DNA from: Vicugna pacos
Lineage: Eukaryota > Chordata > Mammalia > Artiodactyla > Camelidae
Length of the DNA stretch: 64,000 nt
Assembly: GCF_048564905.1 (NCBI RefSeq)
Contig: NC_133023.1
Span: 111,832,812-111,896,811, forward strand
Direction: 5' to 3'
In this document: in pieces, positions 34,048 to 44,744 of the stretch
Numbering within the stretch: the stretch's first letter is position 1
How the letters are laid out: the number at the start of each line of letters is the position of its first letter
The notes under the pieces: generated by a model
The model's database searches: none
Told to the model about the DNA's origin: nothing
What the model saw: the letters and a program-made list of their open reading frames with translations, nothing else
Position numbers and translations under genes: made by a program

Positions 34048-34110
34048 ATTTAAACCCCAGCTACCATCTGGCCATGTGACATTGGGCAAGTTACTTGTCA
34101 CTTTCGACAC
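34048..34110 (+). mobile_element. Possible MIR core fragment
   Basis: The run 'ccatctggccatgtgacatt gggcaagttacttgtcactt' matches the sense MIR core 'gctgtgtgaccttgggcaagttacttaacctct'. Too short to extend. Confidence 0.6.
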
Positions 34111-34612
34111 TCCTGTGGTAGCTCAGAAAGTGTTTTTCTTTTTTTTTTTTCCTTTCCATGATAGACTACTGGGATGCTACCATTCAGAGAAGGCACTCTG
34201 AAGTTTTAAAAAGAAGCAGTTTTGAATAGTGGCAAATTCACTAACTGGTGTTTTAGTTAACAATGCTCAGAAGTTGCTGAGGCTTCAAAGCTGATTAGCA
34301 AGTAAAAAGCAGAGCATGGAGAAAAGGCAGTTTATCTAATACCTTAGAACAAGATAAACTCCTCTTTCTCTTCCTCAAAACTTGCTTCAGCTGTCAAACT
34401 CTTGGTCACTTCCTATATCTTACACTCCCTACTCTCCCTTCTGCTGTCACTTGTACTTTGTCGTGTCTTCCCTCCTATTTGCCTCCTAACCATCCTTCTT
34501 TTGTGTGTATTGCCTTTTCCTTTCTCCCCACCCTCCTGTTCCATTTGTATCTCTTTTATTCCTCCTCACCCTTCTCTTTTTGGCACATGTAATATTTCAC
34601 TATGATATTCTT
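34111..34612. other. Unique non-coding DNA
   Basis: No repeat recognised. It contains a T-run (about 34134-34150) and a pyrimidine-rich stretch (34360-34600). Confidence 0.45.
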
Positions 34613-34616
34613 AAAA

Positions 34617-35580
34617 TGTTTGTTAATTTCATCAAAATTAAACCAATTTGTACATCAAAGGACATGATCAAGAAAGAGAAAAGACAACGTACAGAATGGA
34701 AAAGAATAGTCACGAAAGATATACATGATAACAGTTTAGTATCCAGAATACATAAGGAAATCTTACAACCCAGCAACAAAAAGATAAACAACCCAAAAAT
34801 GGACCAAGGGCTTAGTAATTTCTCCAAAGAAGGTAACACAACTCACCGACAAGCACATAAAAAGATGCTCAACATCATTAGTCATTACAGAAATGCAAAT
34901 CAAAACCACAGTGAGGTGCTATTTCACAGCCACTAGGCTGGCTATAATATTAAAAAAAGGAAAATAATAAGTATTGGCAAAGATGTGGGGAAATTGGAAT
35001 CCTTATTCATGGCTGGTAGGAAAGTAAATTTGTTCAGTCACTGTGGAAAACATTCTGGCAGTACCTAAAAAAATTAAACGTGGAATTACCATATGGCTCA
35101 ATATACATCCAGAAGAATAAAAAAGAGACATTTCAACAAATATATGTACATGCATGTTCATAGCAACATTACTCACAATAACCAAAAAGAGGAAAAAGCC
35201 CAAGTCCATAGATGGATGAATGGAAAAACAAGTGGAGGTATATCCATACAATGAAATATTGTTTAGTCATTAAAAAGGATTGAAGTACTGATCCATTTAA
35301 TGTAGATGAATCCTGAAAACATTATGCTAAGTGAAAGAAACCAGACATAGAAGGCCACATATTGTATGATTCTTTTATATGAAAAATCCAGCTCAAAAAA
35401 AGCCATAGAGACAGAAATTATATCAGTGGTTTCCAGCAGCTGAGATAAGGAGGAAATGAGAGATGAAGTGCTTAATGTCTAAGGGCTTGTGTTTGGGAAG
35501 TGATGGAAATATTTTGGAACTAAGTAGAGTGGTGGCTGTATAACATTGTGAATGTAAAGTGAACTTTACTTCAATATATT
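34617..35580 (+). mobile_element. Old L1 (L1M-type) 3' end
   Basis: Sense L1 from ORF2 to the 3' end, strongly decayed. Landmarks are 'ttgtacatcaaaggacatga', 'aaagatgctcaacatcatta', 'gaaatgcaaatcaaaaccac agtgaggtgctatttcaca' and 'catatggctcaatatacatc'. The 3' UTR block is 'agtagagtggtggctgtata acattgtgaatgtaaag'. The frame at 34505-34936 spans the junction with unique DNA and is not a gene. An AT/AC simple tract follows (about 35578-35622). Confidence 0.88.
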
Positions 35581-35622
35581 TTATATATATACACACACAT
35601 ATATGCATATAAATGTATATAT

Positions 35623-37650
35623 TATGCTTTTTAACTTTGTTTCATATGCTTAAGTTGAAAATCAGATATCTAAACTCATAATATTTCTCAAACCCTCCTG
35701 CACACATATACACATACCCCTTAAAGCTGCTGATATTAATTACATTTTGCCTTCATGTGACCCTCACTGGAGTTCTCTGTGTGTGTGTATGTATAGGGGG
35801 GTTGAGAAGGAGCCGTTCAGTAGCATCTAATAAATAGGAGGAAAAACCCGTTCCCAAAATATGTTATGAAATCTAAGGAATACAGTCAAACTAACATCTT
35901 TCTCCTACCTACTCCTTTCACCGATAAAAGTAAAGCTAATGTGATTAATACAGATATGTATAAAAAATAAAAGATGAATTTGGTAAAATAAGATCAGTTT
36001 GAAGGATTTATCTGTGTGCTGAGAGACGAGATAGAGCCTAGTGCCCTGAGATAACTTCTGTCTTCAGAAAAGCAAAAATGGGAATGGCAGGATAATAGAT
36101 AAACAAGACTGAGGGCACTGACCTGGCCTGTGGAAAAACAAAAGAAAACAAAATGGTTTTTGGTGAACATTCTGCATTCCAACTGTGTCTAATAGGGATT
36201 TCCGAGGTGGAAGGAGATAATGCTGGGAGAGGGAGAAAAAGTAAATGTGGATGTGTTTGTATTCAAATTAATCTCCAGAGTAAACATAGTCATAAAATCT
36301 CTGAAATTCAAATTTCCACTTCAGTACTTCACTATGAAAAATATTTTCTGAGGAGCAGAGGAAACATGCCAGTTCCGACTATTAGACGGACCTACGGGAC
36401 TGGTAGATGAGGGAGGGACACCCTGCCAGCTTTGAATGTCTAAGTAGGTTTATTTACAGGCTGCACCTATTTGGGCCATGAGCTGTGTGTAGTCTTACCA
36501 TAAAAAGGGCTTAACTTTCGAGAAAGATTGTTTTTAAAGTTATAAGTGATCAACTGCTGTAGGCTGGGCTCACCTGTGATCGTGTGGTCACGAGCGAAGG
36601 GGAGAATAACCCTGAAAGTTCCTCCCTCCTCCCTCAGTTACTGCTGTTTGATTGTCCCTGGCAGTTTTTTTTTTTTTTTTCAGTCGAACTTTTCCCTGGG
36701 GTAGGCTGCCATTTTTGTGAAATGAGGACCGATTTAATTGGGGTTTACTTAATAGACTGATAGGGTTTGAGGGGCTTAAGTTTACCACAGGGAATAAACT
36801 GATGACTAATGTATTTTTGCCTCCAAGGCTGGAAAAGAGAGATAATGGAGAGAAAGAGTGAAGCGAAGAGTTGAGACTAGTGTTTAAATGAAAGCTTGCT
36901 GGCCCCTGCAAATGATTCATTTCTGCTGGCTGGCATGTCCTTTAGACCTATATGTCTATGGGAGCAAAAATGGGAAAATTACTCCCTGCCTCTCTGAGAT
37001 ATATATTTCCCTCCCATGGTCTTTGCAGATCCCTAGCCCTTAAATAAATATGCAATCAAATAGGAGACAAAATATCAAAATACAGAGTCAACATAATAAG
37101 GGGTTGGGAGTAGACTAGTGACTTTTTTTTTATTCTTGCTGATTAAACATTGAAATTACTAGTATTTTGTTGCATCACTGACAGCAGTAAGACCCCACCA
37201 AACCTGGGTCTGTACTACCCATAACAAGTTGTGTAAATTTTGTTGGTAAGACTTTAGTCTACTAGCCTTTGTAGCAGCACCTGATTCATGGGCCTTTCTA
37301 TGAATTCCTTTTGACAACTGTTTTCTTTTTTTTTTTGTTCCTTTCTCAGTTTTATTAGGTAGAATTATTACAGTTTGACTACACATACACATTATATTGC
37401 ATGTAAATACATATATACAATATATTGCACATTTTTTTAGTTTACATGTGTGTGCTGATCATTGTTTCTAAGAACAGATTAGAGCTTTAGCTTTTTAAAC
37501 TTACATAGTTACCAAAGGAATAAAGCCAACCAAAAATAAGAATCAACAGAATACTTTAATCCAATCATAAAGGACAGTCAAATGTGCTTACACATATTCA
37601 AGAAATCAGTCATCCGAGTTATAAATACTAAGTAGTTCATTTGTGTCCTT
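35623..37650. other. Unique non-coding DNA
   Basis: About 2 kb without a recognised repeat. A T-run lies at about 36664-36680 and another at 37327-37338. Frames at 35994-36182, 36153-36410, 36588-36920 and 37159-37392 are unrecognised; the third includes a lysine run that is only the T-run read in reverse. Confidence 0.5.
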
Positions 37651-40600
37651 ATTTTATTTCATTTTATTTTTTTAGATTCCACATGTAAATGATATTATAT
37701 GGCATTTTTCCTTCTCTTTCTGGCCTAGTTCACGTAGAATGACGATCTTCAGGTCTGTCCATGTTGCTGCAAATGGCATTATTTTATTCTTTTTTTATGG
37801 CTGAGTAGCGTTCCATTGTATATATGTACCACCTCTTCTTTATCCAATCATCTGTTGATGGACATTTGGGTTGTTTCCATGTCTTGGCTATTGTAAATAG
37901 TGCTGCTATGAACATTGGGTGCATTGTCTTTTTGAATTTCATTTTCCTCTCGATATATGCCCAGGAGTGGGATTGCTGGATCACATGGTAAGTCTATTTT
38001 TATTTTTTTAAGGAGCCTCCAGACTGTCCTCCATAGTGTCTGCACCAAGCTATACTCCCACCAACAGTGTAGGAGGGTTCCCTTTTCTCCACACCCTCTT
38101 CAGCATTTATCATTTGTAGACTTTTCAATGATGGCCATTCTGGCTGGTGTGAGGTGATATCTCATTGTAGTTTTGATCTGCATTTCTCTGATAATTAGCA
38201 ATGCTGAGCATTTTTTCATGTGCCTATTGGCCATTTGTATGTCTTCATTGGAGAATTGCTTGTTTAGGTCTTCTGCCCATTTTTGGATTGGGTTGCTTTT
38301 TTTTTTTGGATATTAAGGTATATGAGCTGTTTGTATATTTAGGAAATTAGTCCCTTGTCAGTAGCATCACTTGCAAATATTTTCTCCCATTCTGTAGGTT
38401 GTCTTTTCGTTTTGTTGATGGTATCCTTAACTGTGCAAAAGCTTTTAAGTTTAATTAGATCCCATTTGTTTATTTTTGCTATTATTTCCATTACTCCAGG
38501 AGCTGGTTCAAAAAATACATTGCTGTGATGTATGTCTGCAAGTGTTCTGCCTATGTTTTCCTCTAGGACTTTTACAGTATCTCATCTTAATTTAGGTCTT
38601 TAATCCATTTTGAGTTTATTCTTGTATATGGTGTTAGAGAATGTTCCAATTTCAGTCTTTTACAGGTAGCTGTCTAGTTTTCCCAGCACCACTTATTGAA
38701 GAGACTGTCGTTTCTCCATTGTATATTCTTGCCTTTGTCGTAGGTTAATTGACCATAAGTGTGTGGGTTTATTTCTGGGCTTTCTATCCTGTTCCATTGA
38801 TCTATGTGTCTGTTTTTGTGCCAGTACCATACTGTTTTGATTACTGTAGTTTTGTAGTATAGTCTGAAATCAGAAAGCATGATTTCCCCAGCTCTGTTCT
38901 TCTTTTTTTAAGATTATTTTGGCTGTTCAGGGTCTTTTGTGTTTCCATACAAATTTTAACATTTTTTGTTCCAGCTCTGTGAAAAATATCATTGGTAATT
39001 TGTTAGGGACTGCACTGAATTTGTAAATTCCCTTGGGCAGTATGGCCATTTTGACAATACTGATTCTTCCAATCCAAGAACACAGTATATCTTTCTATTT
39101 GTTTATGTCATCTTCAATTTCCTTCATCAGTATCTTACAGTTTTTGGCATACAGGTATTTTGCTTCCTTGGATAGGTTTATTCCTAGGTGTTTTATTCTT
39201 TTTGGTGTGATGGTAAATGGTATAATTTCCTTAATTTCCCTTTCTGCTATTTCATTGTTAGCGTATAGAAATGCAACTGATTTCTATATATTAATTTTGT
39301 ATCCTACAACTTTACCAAATTCATTGATGAGTTCTAGTATCTTTCTGGTCACCTCTTTAGGGTTTTCTATGTATAGTATGTCATCTGCAAACATGACAGT
39401 TTTACTTCTTTGTTTCCAATTTGGATTCCTTTTATTTGTTTTTCTTCTCTGATTGCTGTGGCTGAGATTTCCAAAACTATGTTAAATAAAAGTTGTGAGA
39501 CTGGGCATCCTTGTCTTGTTCCTGATCTTAGAGGAAATGCTTTCAGATTTTCCCTGTTAAGTATGATTTTAGCTATGGGTTTGTCTTATATGGCCTTTAT
39601 TATGTTGAGGTATGTTCTGTCTGTGCCCACTTTCTGGGGAGTTTTGATCATAAATGGATGTTGAATTTTATCAAAAGATTTTTCTGTATCTATTGAGATT
39701 ATCATATGGTTTTTATTCTTCAATTTGTTAATGTGGTGTAACACGTTGATTAATTTGCATATATTGAAAAATTCCTGCATCCCTGTGATAAATCCCACTT
39801 GATCATGGTGTATAATCCTTTTAATGCATTGTTGGAGTCAATTTGCTAATATTTTCTTGAGGATTTTTGAATCTATAGTCATAAGTGATATTGGCCTGTA
39901 ATTTTCTTTTGTGATATTCTTGTCTGATTTTGGTATCGGGGTGATGATGGCCTCATAGAATGAGTTTGGAAGTGTTTCTTTGTCTGCAGTTTTTTGGAAC
40001 AGTTTCAGAAGGAAAGGTGTTAACTCTTCTCTAAATATTTGGTGAAATTCACCTGTGAAGTCATCTGGTACTGGACTTTTGTTTGTTGGGAGGTTTTTAA
40101 TTTCTGATTCAATTTCAGTACTGGTAATTCATCTATTCATATTGTCTATTTCTTCCTGGTTTAGTCTTGACAAATCTTTTCAAAGAACCAGCTTTTAGTT
40201 TTCATTAATCTTTTCTGGGTTTTTTTTTTAACTGTCTATTTATTTCTGCTCTAATCTTTATGATTTCTTTTCTTCTACTACCCTTAGGGTTTGTTTGTTC
40301 TTCTTTCTCTAGCTGCTTTAGATGTAAGGTTAGTTTGTTCACTTGAGATTTTTCTTGTTTCCTGAGATAGGCTTGTGTTGCTATAAACTTCCCTCTGAGA
40401 ACTGCTTTTGCAGCATCCCAGAGGTTTTGGATCATTGTGTTTTCATTTTCATCTGTCTCAAAGTATTTTTTTTTAAATTTCCTCTTTGATCCATTCGTTG
40501 TTTAGTAGCATATTGTTTAGCCTCCACATGTTTGCAGTTTTTGCAGTTTTTTTCTTATAGTTGATTTCTAACCTTATAGCACTGTGGTTGGAAAAGATGC

Positions 40601-40923
40601 TTGGTATAATTTCAATTTTCTTAAATTTACTGAGACTAGCTTTGTGGGCCAGCATGTGGTCGATTCTGGAGAATGTTCTATGTGCACTTGAGAAGAATGT
40701 GTATTTTGTTATTTTCGAATGGAATGCTCTATAGATATCAATTGAGTCCATCTGGTCTAATGTGTTGTTTAGGGCCTGTATTTCATTATTGGTTTTCTGT
40801 CTGGATGATCTGTCCATTGATGTAAGTGGGGTGTTAAGGTCCCCCACTATTATTGTGTTATTGTCAATTTCTCCTTTTATGTCTGTTAAAAATGCCTTCT
40901 ATATTGAGGTGCTCCTATGTTGG

Positions 40924-40927
<4 letters not shown>

Positions 40928-40972
<45 letters not shown>
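40928..40972. repeat. (AT)n microsatellite inside L1
   Basis: A perfect run of alternating A and T, 45 bases long, within the endonuclease part of the L1. The expected L1 sequence at this point is a short 'gcatatatattta', so the array grew from an L1 seed. It makes the YIYIYI run in the antisense frame. Confidence 0.95.
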
Positions 40973-40976
<4 letters not shown>

Positions 40977-41190
40977 ACTGTTGTATCCTCTTCTTGGATT
41001 GATCCCTTAAGCATTATGTAGTGCGCTTTGTCTCTTGTAACAGTCTTTATTTTAAAATCTATCTTGTCTGATATAAGTATTGCTATTCCAGCTTTCTTTT
41101 GGTTTCCGTTTGCATGGAATATCTTTTTCCATCTCCTTACTTTCAACCTGCATGTGTCTCTAGCTCTGAAGTGGGTCTTTTGTAGACAGT

Positions 41191-41208
41191 ATATATATAT
41201 ATATATAT
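41191..41208. repeat. (AT)9 microsatellite inside L1
   Basis: Eighteen alternating bases after 'tgtagacagt', at the place where L1 ORF2 normally has a short 'catatag'-type segment. Confidence 0.9.
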
Positions 41209-41834
41209 CTTGTTTTTGTATCCATTAAGCCAGTCTATGTCTTTTGGTTGGAGTGTTTAATCCATTTCCATTTAAGGTAATTATTGATAGGTGTGTTCTT
41301 ACTGCCATCTTGTTTATTGTTTTGAGTTTGTTTTTGTAGGGTTTTTTTCCCCTCTTTCTTTTTGTTCTTGTGCTCAATTTGAGGACTAGAGAAGTTCCTT
41401 TAACATTTGTTGTAAAGCTGGTTTGGAGATGCTGAATTCTTTTAGCTTCCGTTTATCTATGAAGGTTTTGATTTCTCCATCAAATCAGAATGAGAGCCTT
41501 GCTGGATAGAGTGTTCTTGGCTGTAAGTTTTTCCCTTTCATCACTTTAAATATATCCTGCCACTTCCTTCTGGCCTGAAGGGTTTCTGCTGAAAAATCAG
41601 CTGATAACCTTATGGGAGTTCCCTTGTGTATTATTTGTTACTTTTGTCTTGCTGATTTTAATATTCTCTCCTGATCCTTAATTTTTGTCAATTTGATGAC
41701 TATGTGCCTTGGTGTATTCCTCTTTGGGTTGATCCTGTGTGGGACTCTCTGAACTTCCTTGACTTGGGTGACTGTTTCCTTTCCTAAGTTAGGGACGTTT
41801 TTGGTTAGTATCTCTTCAAAAATTTTCTCAGGTC

Positions 41835-41858
41835 CTTTCTTTCTTTCTTTCTTTCTTT
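41835..41858. repeat. (CTTT)6 microsatellite inside L1 ORF1
   Basis: Six CTTT units within the ORF1 region of the antisense L1. On the coding strand it gives an AAAG-rich, lysine/glutamate-rich segment. Confidence 0.9.
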
Positions 41859-41965
41859 GCTTTCTGGGATCCCTATAATGCGAATATTAGTGCACTTCAT
41901 GTTGTCCCAGAGTTCGCTTAAATTATCCTCATTTCTTTTCATTCTTTTTTCTTTTTTTCTGGGCA

Positions 41966-42790
41966 ACTGTTTTCATCTACTGAGAATAGACGAGGAAATG
42001 TTGACATTGGCTGAAGCAGGAGGCCTTTGGTAAGATAATAGTTATTTCAAGGAATTTTATTGGGAGCAACTTTTGATTTTTTCCAGATCAGTGATGAAAA
42101 CAGTTTCTTGGGCAAAAGCTTCCTAACAGTTGGTTAATGACAAAATTTGGGGTCAGTTCCCTAAGCTTTCAATACTAGTGTGACAGAACACAATGTCTAA
42201 CTTTGCTATGGAATTGCTTGTCACTATTGGAAAACAAATTATGGGCCCTGAGACATTTTTAATATCATGATTAGTCAGTGAAAATGCTGAGGAGTCTTTT
42301 AACAATATTATTTTACTGTTCTGTTGAGGAAGACTCAAACCTGGCTTGGGTAAAGAAGAATGGACTGATTGACCCTCCAAGGTCACTTCCATTTTAGTGA
42401 TTTCATAATCTAGGTCTCCTGATATTTCTCCACTTCTTCCTCCCCAGTGGAAGAAACACAAATCAGTTTAAGAAATCTGTGATCAGTTTTCCTAACAGCC
42501 CACCCCCACACACTAAATATGAGCTCAAAGTACACTACTTGAAAAGTTTTAAAGTGTAACCCCTCCCATCTTACTCTTGATTGTCAGTTAACCTTCAGTA
42601 GTGGGGATAGATCATTTGTTTTTGAAATTCAGGAAGTCTTTTACTTCTATACTGCAAGGCATGCAACTACAGGCAAGATGGAATTTGGTTGAAATGAAGT
42701 TTTAAAAACCTTATTCTGTATCTTTTTTGTACATGTAGATATTCAGAAGTAGATGCGTACTGAGTTATTTCAGTTGAGTTGTGTTTTAGT
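41966..42790. other. Unique non-coding DNA
   Basis: No repeat or gene recognised. The frame at 42153-42461 (minus, 102 codons) is unrecognised. Confidence 0.5.
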
Positions 42791-42792
42791 GA

Positions 42793-43105
42793 AGCTAGGC
42801 TAGGCTATGCTGCAATAACAAACAACCCCTAATTGCAGTGTCTTAACCCAACAGAAGTTTATTTCTCATTTCCTGCAAATTTCCTCTGTGAGTTGAGGTG
42901 ATTTTTCAGGGCATTTGACTTTCATGTGGTGACTCAGTGATCCAGATTTCTTTGATATGGTAGTTTCAGCCTCATCCTCAAGGTGACATAAAAGCACTTC
43001 CCTCCACAGGCCATTGGACAGAACTAATTACCTGGCCCTGTCCAACTTTAAGGAGGACAGAGAGGACCTAAGAAATGCATTATTCCATGTTTCCAGAAGG
43101 GGAGG
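42793..43105 (-). mobile_element. MLT1-group LTR fragment (ERVL-MaLR fossil)
   Basis: It starts 'aggctaggctatgctgcaat aacaaacaacc', passes 'cagtgtcttaacccaacaga agtttatttctc' and ends near 'gccattggacagaactaatt acctggccctgtccaacttt'. This is the reverse of an MLT1-group LTR 3' part ('...taagccactgagatt...ttgttactgcagcataacctagcct'). Ancient, no internal region. Confidence 0.72.
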
Positions 43106-43505
43106 AAAATTGGATATAAGTGAATACCAAAAATGTATATAAAAAGTTATATTAAATGGGTCTGCCTGAAAAAATTGGACTCCTTCCTTTATGGTGTTGT
43201 TCAAAGGATTTGTACAAAAGGGGACGGCAGACTTTTTTATTTGTGAGTTTTTTTTTTAAATAAATTGAGCCTAGTTACTGAGAGTCCTAGAGAGAAGTCA
43301 CTGAGACTATGCTTAACTTAGTAAAAGGAGATTAGATCATTTATCTATAAAGTTTATGTTAAACAAAATGAATATACAAAGTCCAAATTTAAAAATAAAT
43401 AATTCAGGGAAGGGGTAATACTTGTTCAGGTGATCAAGAGACACATACTGAGTGCCATGGTATATGCAGTCTTAGTTTTGGAAAAATGATTTGCTGCAGT
43501 ATTAT
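43106..43505. other. Unique non-coding DNA
   Basis: No repeat or gene recognised. Confidence 0.5.
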
Positions 43506-43507
43506 AA

Positions 43508-43715
43508 GTCAAGGGGCAGCAAACTTTGGAAAGGGCCAGATAGTGCATATTTTAGCTTTGTGGGCCATATAGACTCTGTCACAACTACTTAACTGTACCA
43601 TTGCAGTGTGAAAACAGCCATTGATAGTAAATAAATGAATGGGTATGGCTATGTTACAATAAAACTTTATGCACAAAAATAGCGAGCTGTAATTTCCAAC
43701 TCCTGCTTTAAATAG
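43508..43715 (+). mobile_element. MER20 hAT-Charlie relic, near full length
   Basis: Sense MER20 in order: 'ggggcagcaaactttggaaa gggccagatagtgcatattt tagctttgtgggccatatag', 'tgtcacaactacttaactgt', 'ataaatgaatgggtatggct atgttacaataaaactttat gcacaaaaatag'. A non-autonomous DNA transposon of about 220 bp. The antisense frame at 43509-43718 is a shadow. Confidence 0.92.
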
Positions 43716-43934
43716 CAATAATCCCTAGTGAATAAAAAAATTCAAAGACATCTTTGTACCGGGAGTTGAGCAAAGGCAAAGGAATTTGAAAACTTTCAGT
43801 AATGGTCCATCAGAAACAAAGACAAAACTGCCCTGAAACAGTAAGTCAAGTCCATGAGAAAATAGGATTAGATTAATTTATCATTTTCCCCAAAATGATT
43901 GACATTTTGTATCAGATTATACCTGAACCTGTTA

Positions 43935-44425
43935 GTTAGGATGCTTTTGGTTAAAGGAATAGAAAAAACTCAAACTAGCTTGTGGATAACAAAAAAATGT
44001 ATTGGCTCATCTGATTCAAAAATTCAGAAACAGTGTTGATGTGCAGTTTCATCAGACCCCTAGTCCTATTTTTCTGTTGTTCTCTTGACTCTCCCTTTTT
44101 GCTAGTATCAGCTTTGTTCTTTATCCCCTGGCTGGGTACTCTCATGATCACATTATGGTTGCCAGCATTAATTGGGGCTACCTACTTTCATATTCACACT
44201 TCAAAGAGAGAATTGGTATCTCTCCTTTAGCCATTGGACAAAAACAGTGGACTTCTTCTACCCATTCTTAAACCAATTAATGTGGCAAAAGAATAGAATT
44301 ACTCTGACTGACTAATCAGGGTGCACTGCTGGAGCCTAGGGGTAGGATCAAGCCCACTCAACTGAAAGACTGAGTGAATGTTGAAGAAGCAACTCCATTA
44401 CCTTCCACATTGAACCCTTTTTACT
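43935..44425 (-). mobile_element. Probable ERVL/MaLR-type LTR (fossil)
   Basis: It starts 'gttagttaggatgcttttgg ttaaaggaatag', then 'actcaaactagcttgtggat', 'tgtattggctcatctgattc', 'agccattggacaaaaaca' and 'gtaggatcaagcccactcaa ctgaaagactgagtgaatg'. This is the reverse of an LTR-like mammalian repeat whose sense end reads '...ttaagccagtttgagttgggttttctgttacttgcaacc'. The family name is not settled; ancient. Frames over it are not genes. Confidence 0.5.
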
Positions 44426-44742
44426 CACCACTTTATCCTGATGCAACTTACTGTAGCATATGTGTTGAGAAAGGTGGGGTGCCATGAAAGAATTTTTACT
44501 GTTAGCAAGAACCTCAACCCAGAGGTCTTTCAATGTGGGTATCATGTTGCAACTTTTACTGAAAGCCATTTAGCCACAGTAAGATGTCCCCAAGTTGCTT
44601 CAGGGAAGATCAGGTTTCTTGCTGGAGGGGATGGTGATCACAAAGATCATTGGCTATTTCTGTGTGATTCCTGCAGGGGTAGCCAAATTAGTAAACTGTT
44701 AAATGGATTAAGGCAATCATCCGTAATGCAAAGATGATAAAA
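44426..44742. other. Unique non-coding DNA
   Basis: No repeat was recognised. Frames at 44348-44569 and 44441-44737 are unrecognised. Confidence 0.4.
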
Positions 44743-44744
44743 TG

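Larger units (their letters stand above)
37652..41965 (-). mobile_element. Long L1 lacking 3' UTR and 5' end
   Basis: The best L1 of the window, 4.3 kb on the minus strand. From 41965 down it carries the C-terminal two thirds of ORF1 (about 41960-41397; residues such as VPNLGKETVTQVKEVQRVP and RLSADFSAETLQARRKW). ORF2 starts at an ATG at 41309. ORF2 shows the endonuclease (40886-41146 and 40473-40847, with GDLNTPLTSMDRS and SRIDHMLAHK), reverse transcriptase motif A ([15 protein letters not shown], 39586-39798), the FADD box (39380-39391) and the C-terminal region (37784-38048, TIAKTWKQPKCPSTDDWIKK). The endonuclease SDH motif reads SNH here, and several frame breaks exist, so it is inactive. 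It ends at the ORF2 stop (37672-37674), followed by an A-rich tail and no 3' UTR. Plus-strand frames over it are shadows. Confidence 0.93.

Noticed and set aside
34505-34936. 143-codon open frame
   Set aside because: Its second half is old L1 ORF2 ([17 protein letters not shown]) and its first half is pyrimidine-rich unique DNA; not a host gene.
36588-36920. 110-codon minus-strand open frame with a lysine run
   Set aside because: The lysines come from a T-run on the + strand; no known domain and no flanking duplication to support a retrocopy.
37784-41228. Many open frames on both strands, including a 139-codon one at 39033-39452 (+)
   Set aside because: Minus-strand frames are pieces of L1 ORF2/ORF1, and plus-strand frames are their antisense shadows.
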